64,000 bases of DNA from Lepus europaeus (lineage: Eukaryota > Chordata > Mammalia > Lagomorpha > Leporidae): assembly GCF_033115175.1 (NCBI RefSeq), contig NC_084847.1:50973612-51037611 (forward strand). The letters are read 5' to 3'. This document shows positions 55,257-63,815 of this stretch, piece by piece. The stretch's first letter is position 1. Each line of letters begins with the position of its first letter. A model generated the notes under the pieces. The model was not told where the DNA came from. It did not search any database and saw only the letters and a list, made by a program, of their open reading frames with translations. Made by a program: the position numbers and the translations under genes.

Positions 55257-55490
55257 CGGCCCGGGAGTCCCTGTCCCTGCACTGGGGGAGCCACGGCCCC
55301 TGGGGGAGGAGGCACCACCGTGGACAGGAGACCCCCAGGGTGGGGGTGTGTGTGTGCAGGCGTACCCCTCCCAGTCAATAAAGCCCCACCGTGTGTGTCA
55401 GCAAGGCGGTGAGGCCCGCCTCTTGTCTCTGTGAGCCCTGGCACCCCACAAGTAGCCAAGGCGATGCGGCTGATGGCCTACACAAGCCTG
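55257..55490 (+). repeat. RFC2 3' UTR / downstream duplicon, copy A
   Basis: This is the ancestral-looking copy of a local direct duplication. It carries AGTCCCTGTCCCTG, GGGGGAGCCAC, AGACCCCCAGGGTG and a GT run, then the block GAGCCCTGGCACCCCACAAG through GATGGCCTACACAAGCC. It includes the RFC2 poly(A) signal. Confidence 0.85.
55377..55382 (+). terminator. RFC2: RFC2 polyadenylation signal
   Basis: A canonical AATAAA lies 149 nt past the stop codon, followed by GTGTGTGTC about 10-20 nt later as a GU-rich downstream element. The 3' UTR is therefore short, about 170 nt. Confidence 0.9.
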
Positions 55491-55654
55491 CCCAGTGTTT
55501 CCCGAAGCTGGAGGGACTGGTCCCAGGGAGAGGCCGGTCTGGACAGACTTCTCAGAACACGAGCTCCTGCTGAGGGCCACTGGCACCAGCCACGTCGTCA
55601 CCTTTCCCGCGTGGTCACCAGGGCTCCTTGCTTTAGAATTCCCCGACTGTTGTA

Positions 55655-55960
55655 GTAAAAGGTTGATTTATTTGAAAGGCACAGTGGCAGAGAGAGTCGT
55701 TCGTACGCCGGTTCACTCCCCAAACGGCTGCAACAGCCAAGGCTGGACCAAGCCGCAGCCAGGAGCCTGGAGCTCCATCCGGGTCTCCCACGCTGGTGCA
55801 GGGGCCCAAGCACTTGGGCCGTCTTCCGCTGCTTCCCCAGGCCATCAGCAGGGAGCTGGCCTGGAAGCAGAGCTGGGACTCAGACCTGCGCCCTGATACT
55901 GGCTGCTGGGTCACCGGCGGCGGTGGCTTAACCTGCTGCACCACAGCACTGCCCCCTCCC
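55655..55960 (-). mobile_element. C-repeat SINE between the RFC2 3' UTR duplicons
   Basis: AAGGTTGATTTATTTGAAAG to CACCACAGCACTGCCCC. Confidence 0.88.
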
Positions 55961-56321
55961 CAGCGCCTTTTAAGCTCTTGTCGGAGCCCTGGCAGCAGGG
56001 AGGCAGGACCTGTGGGCTGTCCTGTGACTGGTCGCCCAGGCCACAGGGACATCCGCATGGCTCCCAGGGGACTGTTTGGGTTAGGGCCTCGGAGGGGGCA
56101 GACAGAAGCTGCAAGGTGTATGATGCGGGCCTTCTCGCCCCTGGGTGCTGTCCCCGTGACCCCTGGGAGGTGCAGGTGAGGAGCACCAGGCCCGGGCAGG
56201 TGTGGGGTTCCCACCGCTGCGGCAGCTGATGCAGGACTCCTCTCTGGGGATGACTGGAGACCCCTGAGCCCCCACACACACCCCTGCTCGGGCTCGAGTC
56301 ATGCTAGAAGCCTTTTTCTTT

Positions 56322-56522
56322 TTTAGTGTTCCGGTTTTATTTGAAAGGCAGAGTGACAGGTCTTCCATCCTCTGGTTCCCTCCCCAAATGGCCACAACAA
56401 CCAGGCCGGGGGCCAGGCCAAAGCCAGGAGCCAAGGATCTGTTTCCCATGCGGGGGGCAGGGACCGGTACTTGGGCCACCATCAGATGTGGCTTAGCCGG
56501 CTGTGCCACAACACCGGCCCCG
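56322..56522 (-). mobile_element. C-repeat SINE, internally deleted
   Basis: GGTTTTATTTGAAAGGCAGA, CTCTGGTTCCCTCCCCAAAT to CCACAACACCGGCCC. Confidence 0.87.
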
Positions 56523-57675
56523 CGGTGGAGGCTCCTGTCTCCGTGTGAGCTCGGGGCATCAGGCCTGGAGTGACAGGTGGCCAGCACTTGGCTTTTAGGC
56601 GCATCTTTGGATGGATTTCATAGAGAAGGGATCTGTGGCACCCCTTAGGGAAGAGGGCTGGGCTCCAGGCACACGCTCCTGCCCGCAGCACGGCCCCTGG
56701 CCGCAAACCTTGACCCTGATCTCGCGGGGTTTCTAGCGGAAGGAAACAGGGCAACACCACTGCCACGGGAGAATCTTCAGGTTAGGCTGCGGTTGGTGAC
56801 GCTCGGAGACTTAGTCCCCTGCCTGGTATTTCCACCGCACAGGCACGCTACAGCCAGCTGTGTGGCCCGGAAGTCCCTGTCCCTGAAATGGGGGAGCCAC
56901 AGCCCCCTGGTGGAGGAGACCCCCAGGGTGTGTGTGTGTGTGTGTTTGCCCGCCTGTCTTTGCGAGCCCTGGCACCCCACAAGTGGCCAAGGCGATGCGG
57001 TTGATGGCCTACACAAGCCAAGACTTCTATGGCAGAGGGAAGCTGGGTGCCCCTCGCGCACGTGGTGGGGACAGGCTGGTAATGCTTCGTGAGACAGGTC
57101 ACCCTGAAATGCAGAATACTGAATACACTTCTGCCTGTATAAATTAACTGAGCTTAAGGACCATGGGGAGAAAAACCCAGCCACCAACAGGAGTAAGGGG
57201 TTTGGGAGCCAGGGCCAGGGGGGACACAGGGCCCAGTGCGTATGGTGTCAGACACAGGCGGGGGCGGGGGGCAGTGCGCCCCAAGTCCTGGGGGGTCCCA
57301 GCGTCACAGGGGCTGGGTTCTCTCTGTACCAGGTGCCCGCCTCGCCTCGCCCCCGGGGGTGGCTCCAATCAGGGTGGAGGTTCCACGTGCACCTGCCCGT
57401 TCCCGTCTCAGATGTGGCCATGGTGGGGGCCCGAAGGTCTGTGCTTTCTTGGGCTCCGGCCCTGGGCTCCTGCGGCATAAAGGAAGAGTTTGTTATAAGG
57501 GCAACATTGGCCTTGACGGATCCTTCCTGGGGGAACCTGAGCAGCTGGTTTGGGGCCAGCATTCAGCTGTCTCCCTGCGCTCCGGCTGAAAACCAGAGCC
57601 ACCTGGCAAACAGCCCATAATCCAGACACTTCCGCTTTGCCTTTGAAAAGCTGCCTGAGGTGGGCGGGCACCTGA
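56523..57675. other. Convergent intergenic region, RFC2-LAT2
   Basis: Apart from duplicon copy B this is unique GC-rich sequence. No ORF or RNA recognised. Confidence 0.5.
56858..57020 (+). repeat. RFC2 3' UTR duplicon, copy B (decayed)
   Basis: Same order of blocks as copy A, 1.6 kb downstream and about 90% identical within blocks by eye. It lacks an 18-nt piece and a piece of about 60 nt that in copy A includes the AATAAA. No coding exon of RFC2 is duplicated with it. It sits in the gap between the convergent genes. Confidence 0.85.
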
Positions 57676-57905
57676 CCTGGCATGAGGGCACTGGTGAGGA
57701 CACCCGCCTCCCACACAGCAGGGCACCTGGGTTCCAGCCTCCTGCCTCCAGCTGCCCGCTGGTGCATGCCCAGGGAGCACTTGGCTCCCTGCCACCCACG
57801 TCAGGGACCTGGGTCCTGGTTCCCAGTAGCGCTGGTGCAGACATTTGGGGAATAGATCGGTGGGGAGAGGCTAGCCCCATCTCTGCATCTCAAATAAATG
57901 GTTCA
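57676..57905 (+). mobile_element. Diverged C-repeat SINE
   Basis: GGCACCTGGGTTCCAGCCTC, CATTTGGGGAATAGATCGG; CTCAAATAAATGG tail. Confidence 0.72.
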
Positions 57906-57947
57906 TTAAAAAGAAATGCTCTGTGCAGCAGTCAAGACCCTGCCCGG

Positions 57948-58250
57948 TGGGGCCAGCATTGCAGCGTGGCAGCTAAAGCCCCGGCCTGCAGCACCAGCAT
58001 CCCAGCGCCGGTTCGAGTCCCGGCTGCTCCACTTTTGATCCAGCTCCCTGTTAATGCACCTGGGGGAGCAGCGGAAGATGGCCCAAATGCTTGGGTCCCT
58101 GCTACCTACGAGGGAGACCTGGAAGGAGCTCCTGGCTCCGGGCTGTTGCGGCCATTTGGGGAGTGAGTGAACCAGCAGATAAAAGCTCTCTCTTGCCCTC
58201 TCTCTCGCTCTCGCTCTCTCTGCCTTTTAAATAAAATGCAAATTTAAAAA
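57948..58250 (+). mobile_element. C-repeat SINE, ATAA-type
   Basis: GGGGCCAGCATTGCAGCGTG start, GCGCCGGTTCGAGTCCCGGC, CTTTTAAATAAAATGC tail. Confidence 0.9.
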
Positions 58251-58255
58251 GGTGG

Positions 58256-59474
58256 AGCCTTGGCATTTAACCCGCGCCCACCCGTCTGTGTACGGGAGTC
58301 ACCCCTAGGTGACAGAACACGCAGACAGCCTGAGATCCAGGCAAACGGCCGTCGTCCTGAGCAACGGGAATGGTGGTTGTGTGTGTTCACTGCAGCTGCG
58401 CTGACCACAGGCCAGCGCCTCCGACCACAGGGGCCACGGCAGCATTCAGTGCTGTGCTCAGCACATGGCCAAGTTCAAGTTCTCCTTTTCAGCAATGTCT
58501 GGAAAAGCCCGCAGGCACGGAGGACAGGTTGCAAGCTGCCCACCCCGCGGCTTCCACCACCATCATGACCCACCCTGGGCTCAGAGAGCAGCTGGTGCCC
58601 GGGTCCTCCCTGGCTTCGCGGTGAGGCCACGCTGGCCTGCGTCCCGCAGGCAGCAGGGGTAAGGAGCCTCGAATCCGCAGCAGGACCCCAGCAGGCCCGC
58701 CCGCCTGGCCCACCTCCCTGTGGGGCTGCCCCCACCTGGGGCTCGGGGCAGTGCCCTCTGCCTGGCTGCCTTTCCCCCGAGATGGCGTGAGGAAGGGAGC
58801 TCCGTAAAGGGCTCCCCTTGCCCTGCCCTCACCCCCTTGCCCCCTTCCCCGCCACGAGACCCATCAGCAGGGAAACCCCCTGCCCGCCGCCTCGCCTGTC
58901 GCATTTCTGTTTCCTGTCCTGCCCATGTGTGAGTTCTAAGGAGCCAGAGACTTTGAGGTCCCTGACCCCGGCCCCGGCCCTAGCAGGTGCCCGGTGAATG
59001 CAGGTGCCCACTGGGTGCCAGGCCGTGGCCGTGGCCTGGGCAGCCACGCCTGACTGCCCCCTCTTCCGCTTGCTTTAAGTGTGACCCTAAGAAGGGTGGG
59101 TGTGTGAGCCCGGAGCACCAGCCTGGCCTGCCATTGTCACAGCACGGTCCCCTCCCAGCCCCCCTGGCCTGTCTGTCCCCAGCCTGCCCTGGCTTCCTGC
59201 AGGCCCACTGCATCCCATCGCAGGCAGCAAAGCAAGCACTCGGGTTCTGGGAGCTTCTGCCGCTTGCCCAAGTCTCACCCCGGGATTCCCCAGCTGCAGG
59301 GGCCCCCAGCCCACAGGTGGGTGAAGGGGTGGCTGGGGAAGATTGCCCCCTTCTGAGAAGCAGCCTCCCACCCACACCCACCATGGTCCCTCCAGCGGGC
59401 TCTCTGCCCCCTCCCTGTGGGGGGCTCGGCCCAGAGCAGCTGGAGCGGGCGCTGTACCTTCCTTCCGGGCTCGC
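58256..59474 (-). other. LAT2: LAT2 3' UTR and flank (end not resolved)
   Basis: Unique GC-rich sequence follows the LAT2 stop. I found no AATAAA or ATTAAA on the minus strand before the SINE at about 58,250. The message may use a non-canonical signal or end inside SINE sequence. No other gene is supportable here. Confidence 0.5.
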
Positions 59475-59569
59475 CTAGGCTCTGGGTGCCGCCGCGTCCT
59501 GGTTCACATAGTCCGGTTCCCCGCTGTCCTCGTCGGGACTCCCCACCGGGAGGGGAGCCGCTGCTTGCT
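59475..59569 (-). CDS. LAT2: LAT2 last coding exon 11 (YVN site)
   Basis: Encodes EQAAAPLPVGSPDEDSGEPD then YVNQDAAAPRA and TAG at 59477-59475. Y200 is the third YxN motif. Acceptor GCTCCCCAG|AGC. Confidence 0.96.
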
Positions 59570-62500
59570 CTGGGGAGCAGCGGGCAGACGGGAGGTCACT
59601 GCCCCCTCCCCAGGGCCCACAGGAAATAGCCACACGGGGTGGGAGCAGGCCGCGGTGTGCCTGTCCCGTGTCTGGGGTTTGCCTGTGCCACGGCGCCTGC
59701 CCTGGGTGGGAGCCCCGGCAGAGGTCACAGCCGCGCCCAGACCCCGCCCAGCACCCAGGCCGGCCCCTCCCAGCCACGTACCCATGATCCTCCGGGACTC
59801 CTGCCACTGGTGGATGGACGCCGAGTTCTGATAGTCCTCTGAGTCCTCGCCTGCAAGGAGGCCACGTGGGCGGGGCTGGAGGCGGGGCCTGGCCGGGTCT
59901 CGGGGCCAGCGGGGGCGGGGCTGGAGGCGGGGCCTGCCGGGTCTCAGGGCCGGCGGGGCGGGGCTGGAGGCGGGGCCTGCCGGGTCTCAGGGCCGGCGGG
60001 GCGGGGCTGGAGGCGGGGCCTGCCGGGTCTCAGGGCCGGCGGGGGCGTGGCTGGAGGCGGGGCCTGCCGGGTCTCAGGGCCAGCGGAGGCGGGGAGGGGG
60101 TCGGGGCTGGGGGGAGGCAGGGAGAGACGCCCTGGGGTGCTAGGAGCTGATGGGGCTCCTCCCAGAACACTTGGGCCGTGGGGACCTTGGTTTTCACGCG
60201 TGTAGCTGAGCCCGGCCCAGCTCGCGTGCCCGGGGCCGGGGGGGGGGGCAGAGGCGCGCTCACCTAACTCAGGCGTCCTCTGCTTGCAGACGAGCACGTT
60301 CTCGTAGGAGCCGGCGTCGTCGTCCTCTGCCCGAGAGAGGGGCGGGGCCGGCCGGGCTGGGGGCGGGGCCTGGCTCCTCCTCCTCCCGCTGCCCTGCGCC
60401 CCTGGCCCTCCGCACCCCCGGACCGTGAGGACAGGGGCCCGGCCCCCAACCTGGCCCTGCCTGCCGCTCTGCCCAAACCACCCAGTGGTGCAGGTGCACC
60501 CAGTCTTGTGCCCTGCATTCTCCCGGGGCCCGCACTGCGACCCTGCCCCCGTGTCACCCGCTCCCTGTCCACCCTCCCCGGCGTCGCCTCACCTTCCTGG
60601 GGCCGCGGGAGCTGCCCCCAGTTGCAATAGTCGGCGGTAATGGGGCGTCTGGCCAGGAAAACACACAGCTCAGGCTGCCGGGCAGGCCTGCCTGGGGCTC
60701 CGAGAGACCAGGGCTGCCCCGTGGGGGCCCCCTCGGTTCTCCCCTCCCACTCCCGCCCTCTCCACTTCCCTGGACCCCTGAGCCACCCTAGGGCCGTGCC
60801 TCCTTGCTGGGTGACCGAAGGGGACAGCTCCCGGGGGCTGTCACAGGTGGCATCTCCCTCTCCAGGGCCCCTCCCCCAGAGCAGGGCGGGACTGCGGCCC
60901 AGGGTGGGAAGGGGCGTGGCAGGGGCGGGTGGGGGCCCGGGGGAGAAGGGCACTCACAGGGACAGGGACGCGGCCTCTGACTCTGCTCTGCCCTCTGCAG
61001 GGGGAGGTGGGAGTTAGGCTGAGACCCTGGGCCTTGGGCCCTGCCGCAGGCCCCAGCCCCCCGCCGCAGCCGACCTACCTTTGCTCGAGTCCTGGTACCT
61101 GGGGGATGCAGGTTCTGGAAGAAAAGCCCGGCTCACCACTCCCCTCTCCCCACCCCTCTGGCAACCCCACAGCCAGCCCAGGTGTTTCCAACACGCACCT
61201 GTCGGGTGCTCTTGGGCCCCTCTGCAGGGGGTGTGTCTGTGCGTGTGCGAGAGTGGCCCACAGCCATAGCTCGCGCCTCCCCTGGCCCCCAGGCCTCCCC
61301 TGCTCTGCACCTGCCCCAGCCCAGCCCCAGCCAGGCTGGCCCAGCTCCTGCCCCGAGTCACTCACCCTCAAGGCTGGGCGAGAACTCCAGTAGCTTGTCT
61401 TTCCTGCAGGGTGGGGGCAGGGGGGCTGAAGTGGGGGGGAGGGCGTGGAAGAGGGGTCCCGGCTGCAGCCCCACCCAGCTGGTGGGCCCCTAAGTTCAGC
61501 CTGGGGCCTGGCCGGGGAGTGGGGGCTGGGCCTGGGCTCAGGGTACCTTCCCGCTTTGCTTCCTGTTTGGGACCTAACATGGGGTTGGGGGGGGGCTCCG
61601 TCCTACCTTGTGGACGCCTGGTCAGGGCCCGTGTCCCCCGGGGGCCTGGCCCATACCGGCCTGACCACTGCAAAGCGGAGGGCGGGAGTCAGTGGCGGTG
61701 GAGGGTGGGGGGAGCCAGCCCAGCAGCATGGCCCAGGCCTGGCCCACTCAGGCTTGGGGGGAGGGGAGACAGAGGGTACTTTGGTGGGGACCCAGCCCGC
61801 CCCCTAGCCCTCCAGGCACTCACAGGAATAGGTTCGGGCCACGGCAAAGCTCTGGGCAGTCTCTTGCCTGCAAACACACGGGGCTGTGCTGAGCCGAGGC
61901 CTGGCCGCCCGCAGCCCAGGACACAGGGGACAGGGACAGGGAGGTGGCTGAGGGGACAGGGTGACTGTGAGGAGGGGCTGCTGCCTGTGGCCTCACACCC
62001 AGTGCCCTGATGCCCCACCCCGTTCCCTGGGCCACTCCTCTGCCCCCAGACCCTCCCCTGATCACAGGACCTGTGGGGGGGGGGTCTCTGGTCCCTGGAG
62101 ATCGGCAGGGAGGTGGGAGTGTCTGTGGGCTGGGCTGCAGCCCTGAGATTCTAGGGCCTGAGGGTGGAGGTGGCGGCTCCGGGACCCAGCAGTGAGGGGG
62201 TTGGGGATGATTCCAGCCCAGGGGCGGTCCCCTCCCTCCACCTGCCCCGCCCCATCCCCACTCCCAGGGAGTGTTTGCATCCCGCTTTGTGCCAGGGTCC
62301 CTGTCCCCTTCCTCCCCTGGTGGGCACCCCAGGCCTGGGTTCAGAGGTCAAGGACACAGGAGCCTGGACCCACAGGGACGCCCTTGGGCAAGGGGGCAGG
62401 GGGAGAGAGGCTGTCCCACACAGCCCAGGCGTCCCCGTCTCCCAGAACCCTCGTTGACCCAAGGCTGGCTGGGGCAGGACCTAGGCGAGCTGGGGACCCG

Positions 62501-63024
62501 GTAGAACACGGTGACAGGGAGGTGCGGATGAAGGGGACATTGAGGCAACTCACAGACTCCTCTGCTGGTAGATTTTCTCCAGCCTCTTGGGCTCTGCAAG
62601 AACAGGTCTGGGTCAGCAGGCGTCCTGGGGCCCACCTCGGCTCCCCTCTCTGCAGGTCTCAAGCAGGACCTGGGGGCCGAAGTGCCCCTCCCCCACCGCC
62701 ATGTTGCAAGCTAGAAGCCACAGGCAGTCCTGCCCCCCAGTCCTTGCTCCCAGCCCCAGACGCTACACTGAACCCTGCAAAACCGAAGCCCCCTCCCCAT
62801 GAGCCAGACCCACTCTCCTTGGGGACAGCCACACTCCACCCCTCCAAACAGGCTGCACCAACCACAGCCCAGGAGGCCTCAGGGCACAGGTTGCTGTGGC
62901 TCCGTCCATCCCACCCCAGGCCTGCGTTACCTGAGTGGGAGCAGCGCACACACAGGCCGGCCGCCAGCAGCAGCAGCAGCAGCAGCGCCGCCCCCAGCCA
63001 CAGCAGCTCCGTCTGGCTGCTCAT
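59475..63024 (-). CDS. LAT2: LAT2 (NTAL/LAB), linker for activation of T cells family member 2, complete coding region
   Basis: Eleven coding exons join (minus strand, high to low) as 63024-62931, 62593-62554, 61867-61824, 61667-61607, 61403-61366, 61114-61079, 60994-60958, 60648-60593, 60326-60264, 59850-59782 and 59569-59475. They give 633 nt, 210 residues plus TAG, with all junctions GT-AG and in frame. The product is a single-pass, palmitoylated transmembrane adaptor of lipid rafts. Syk/Src-family kinases phosphorylate it downstream of Fc and B-cell receptors, and it then recruits Grb2. Visible are a short outside segment (1-6), a leucine-rich transmembrane helix (about 7-24), the palmitoylation motif CVRC (C25, C28), and three Grb2-type YxN sites: YENV (Y143), YQNS (Y163), YVNQ (Y200). 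The human protein is about 243 residues. The rabbit form lacks the segment between YENV and YQNS, as the mouse protein (about 203) does. Confidence 0.95.
59782..59850 (-). CDS. LAT2: LAT2 coding exon 10 (YQNS site)
   Basis: Encodes GEDSEDYQNSASIHQWQESR then RIM. Y163 is the second YxN Grb2 motif. Acceptor CTCCTTGCAG|GCG, donor ATGG|GTACGT. A GC-rich minisatellite begins 20 nt upstream of the acceptor. Confidence 0.95.
59871..60089 (-). repeat. GC-rich minisatellite, 5 units of 43-45 bp, in LAT2 intron
   Basis: Units start at 59871, 59916, 59959, 60002 and 60046 and read CGGGGCTGGAGGCGGGGCCT, then GCCGGGTCTCAGGGCCGGCGG. Units 2-4 are nearly identical. The array fills more than half of the 413-bp intron between coding exons 9 and 10 and stops 20 bp from the exon 10 acceptor. 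Confidence 0.95.
60264..60326 (-). CDS. LAT2: LAT2 coding exon 9 (YENV Grb2 site)
   Basis: Encodes EDDDAGSYENVLVCKQRTPE plus L. SYENV (Y143) is the principal Grb2-binding site of the family and is intact. Acceptor TCGGGCAG|AGG, donor GTTAG|GTGAGC. Confidence 0.95.
   Translation of the reverse strand, partial: RTTTPAPTRTCSSASRGRLS
60593..60648 (-). CDS. LAT2: LAT2 coding exon 8
   Basis: Encodes RPITADYCNWGQLPRPQE, matching the family's PI..xYYNWG motif with the second tyrosine changed to cysteine (C125). Acceptor TGGCCAG|ACG, donor GGAAG|GTGAGG. Confidence 0.9.
60958..60994 (-). CDS. LAT2: LAT2 coding exon 7
   Basis: Encodes EGRAESEAASLS plus two bases of the next codon, a 37-nt exon. The tyrosine of the mammalian AY(I/V)DP motif is absent; the rabbit reads ASLSL. 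Acceptor CCCCTGCAG|AGG, donor TCCCT|GTGAGT. The frame is kept on both sides. Confidence 0.85.
61079..61114 (-). CDS. LAT2: LAT2 coding exon 6
   Basis: Encodes EPASPRYQDSSK, a 36-nt exon with Y99 in the conserved RYQ motif. Acceptor TTCTTCCAG|AAC, donor GCAAAG|GTAGGT. Confidence 0.92.
61366..61403 (-). CDS. LAT2: LAT2 coding exon 5
   Basis: Encodes RKDKLLEFSPSLE; human has RKDKLLQFYPSLE, so a tyrosine in human is serine here. Acceptor CCCTGCAG|GAAAG, donor TTGAGG|GTGAGT. Confidence 0.92.
61607..61667 (-). CDS. LAT2: LAT2 coding exon 4
   Basis: Encodes LVRPVWARPPGDTGPDQAST, proline-rich and divergent, aligning with the human VGQAWPGP region. Acceptor CTTTGCAG|TGG, donor CACAAG|GTAGGA. Confidence 0.88.
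61824..61867 (-). CDS. LAT2: LAT2 coding exon 3
   Basis: Encodes QETAQSFAVARTYS, containing Y58, which aligns with the family's TYSL motif. Acceptor GTTTGCAG|GCAAG, donor TTCCT|GTGAGT. Confidence 0.9.
62554..62593 (-). CDS. LAT2: LAT2 coding exon 2
   Basis: Encodes EPKRLEKIYQQRS, the juxtamembrane basic region with Y40. Acceptor TTCTTGCAG|AGC, donor AGTCT|GTGAGT. Confidence 0.93.
62931..63024 (-). CDS. LAT2: LAT2 coding exon 1 (transmembrane)
   Basis: Encodes MSSQTELLWLGAALL, then seven consecutive leucines in total, AAGLCVRCSHS. The transmembrane helix and the CVRC palmitoylation pair are intact. The Leu7 run is a pure CTG repeat. Acceptor CCCTGCAG at 63042 leaves 17 nt of 5' UTR; donor CTCAG|GTAACG. 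Confidence 0.95.
62965..62985 (-). repeat. Coding (CAG)7/(CTG)7 triplet repeat in LAT2
   Basis: Seven uninterrupted CAG units on the plus strand, read as CTG on the minus strand, encode leucines 14-20 of the LAT2 transmembrane helix. Confidence 0.95.
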
Positions 63025-63041
63025 GTTCCCCACCTGGAACG
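63025..63041 (-). other. LAT2: LAT2 5' UTR portion of exon 2
   Basis: Seventeen nucleotides lie between a good acceptor (CCCCCTGCAG) and the ATG. An upstream non-coding exon must therefore exist to the right, inside or beyond the window edge. Confidence 0.75.
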
Positions 63042-63465
63042 CTGCAGGGGGAGGGGGCTGTGAGCAGGGGCCGCCCCTCCCCCACTCCAGCCCAGCCCCA
63101 CTGGGCCTCAGGGCTGCTGCCTTCTCTCCCTGCTCCTGGGACCTGCCTGATCCAGCACCCCACAGACCCTGGGCCATCATCATGTTTGGACCCTGGCTGC
63201 CGATCCTCCAACCTCTCTGGGCTTGGCCAATCCCGGGGTCGTCCCATGTCTCACCCTGGAGCCGTGAGTCAGTGGGAACAAGTGAGTCCCGGCCCTGTGA
63301 CTGGCACGCCCCGCACCAGCCAGGGTGATGCCCTGCAGGGTGCAGCTCTCCCCCACCCCCGCCTCTGGGCCCTGCCCCCTGCTGCCCCTGCCCCTGTCTG
63401 TCTCCCACTGTGGGAGCCCCTGGTCTTGGAGGGCGGTCTCCTGGGCCAAATACTGCCTGTGCCCC

Positions 63466-63512
63466 AGAGCCTCAGTGGTCTCATCTGTGAAATGGGCCTG
63501 CCCAGTGCTGCT
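63466..63512 (+). mobile_element. MIR-like fragment upstream of LAT2
   Basis: AGCCTCAGTGGTCTCATCTG then TGAAATGGGCC, the conserved MIR 3' core. Confidence 0.65.
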
Positions 63513-63594
63513 CTGTGGGGAGGGCCAGGTGTTGGGGGGCAGCGGTGAGGACCCCACGTCAGGGCACCAGGGTGCCGGTTCCAGCTTGGCTCCT

Positions 63595-63815
63595 GATTGG
63601 TCAGTGGGCACCCTGGGAGGCAGCTGGATGGCTCAAGCGGTGGGGCACCCACCCAACCACGTGGGAGACTTGGACTGGATTCTCAGCTTCTGGCTTGGCC
63701 TGGCCCAGCCCCGGCCGTTGCGGCCATCTGGGGAGTGAACCAGCGGTTGGAAGACCTCTCTGTGTCTCCCTCCCTCTCTGTGTCTCCCTCCCTCTCTGTG
63801 TAACTAAACAAAAAG
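63595..63815 (+). mobile_element. C-repeat SINE, 3' part, upstream of LAT2
   Basis: CACGTGGGAGACTTGGACTG, TTGCGGCCATCTGGGGAGTG, CT-rich tail with a duplicated CTCTGTGTCTCCCTCC. Confidence 0.82.

Noticed and set aside
56858-57147. Copy B of the duplicon as an RFC2 pseudogene
   Set aside because: Only 3' UTR and flanking sequence is duplicated. No coding exon and no retrocopy features (no exon junctions, no A-tail) are present.
1893-58250. Recurring peptide phrases (for example '[20 protein letters not shown]') in many frames
   Set aside because: These are translations of C-repeat SINEs, not a protein family.
59871-60089. Regularly spaced GC-rich repeats as a possible CRISPR-like array
   Set aside because: Units are contiguous with no unique spacers, in a mammalian intron. 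It is a minisatellite.
60110-60263. A hidden LAT2 exon encoding VKTKVPTAQV-like residues
   Set aside because: There is no acceptor at a workable distance from the exon 9 donor, the match to human is weak, and the exon 9-10 frame is already correct without it.
62192-63328. A 378-codon plus-strand ORF opposite LAT2
   Set aside because: Antisense to well-supported LAT2 exons, low complexity, no homology.
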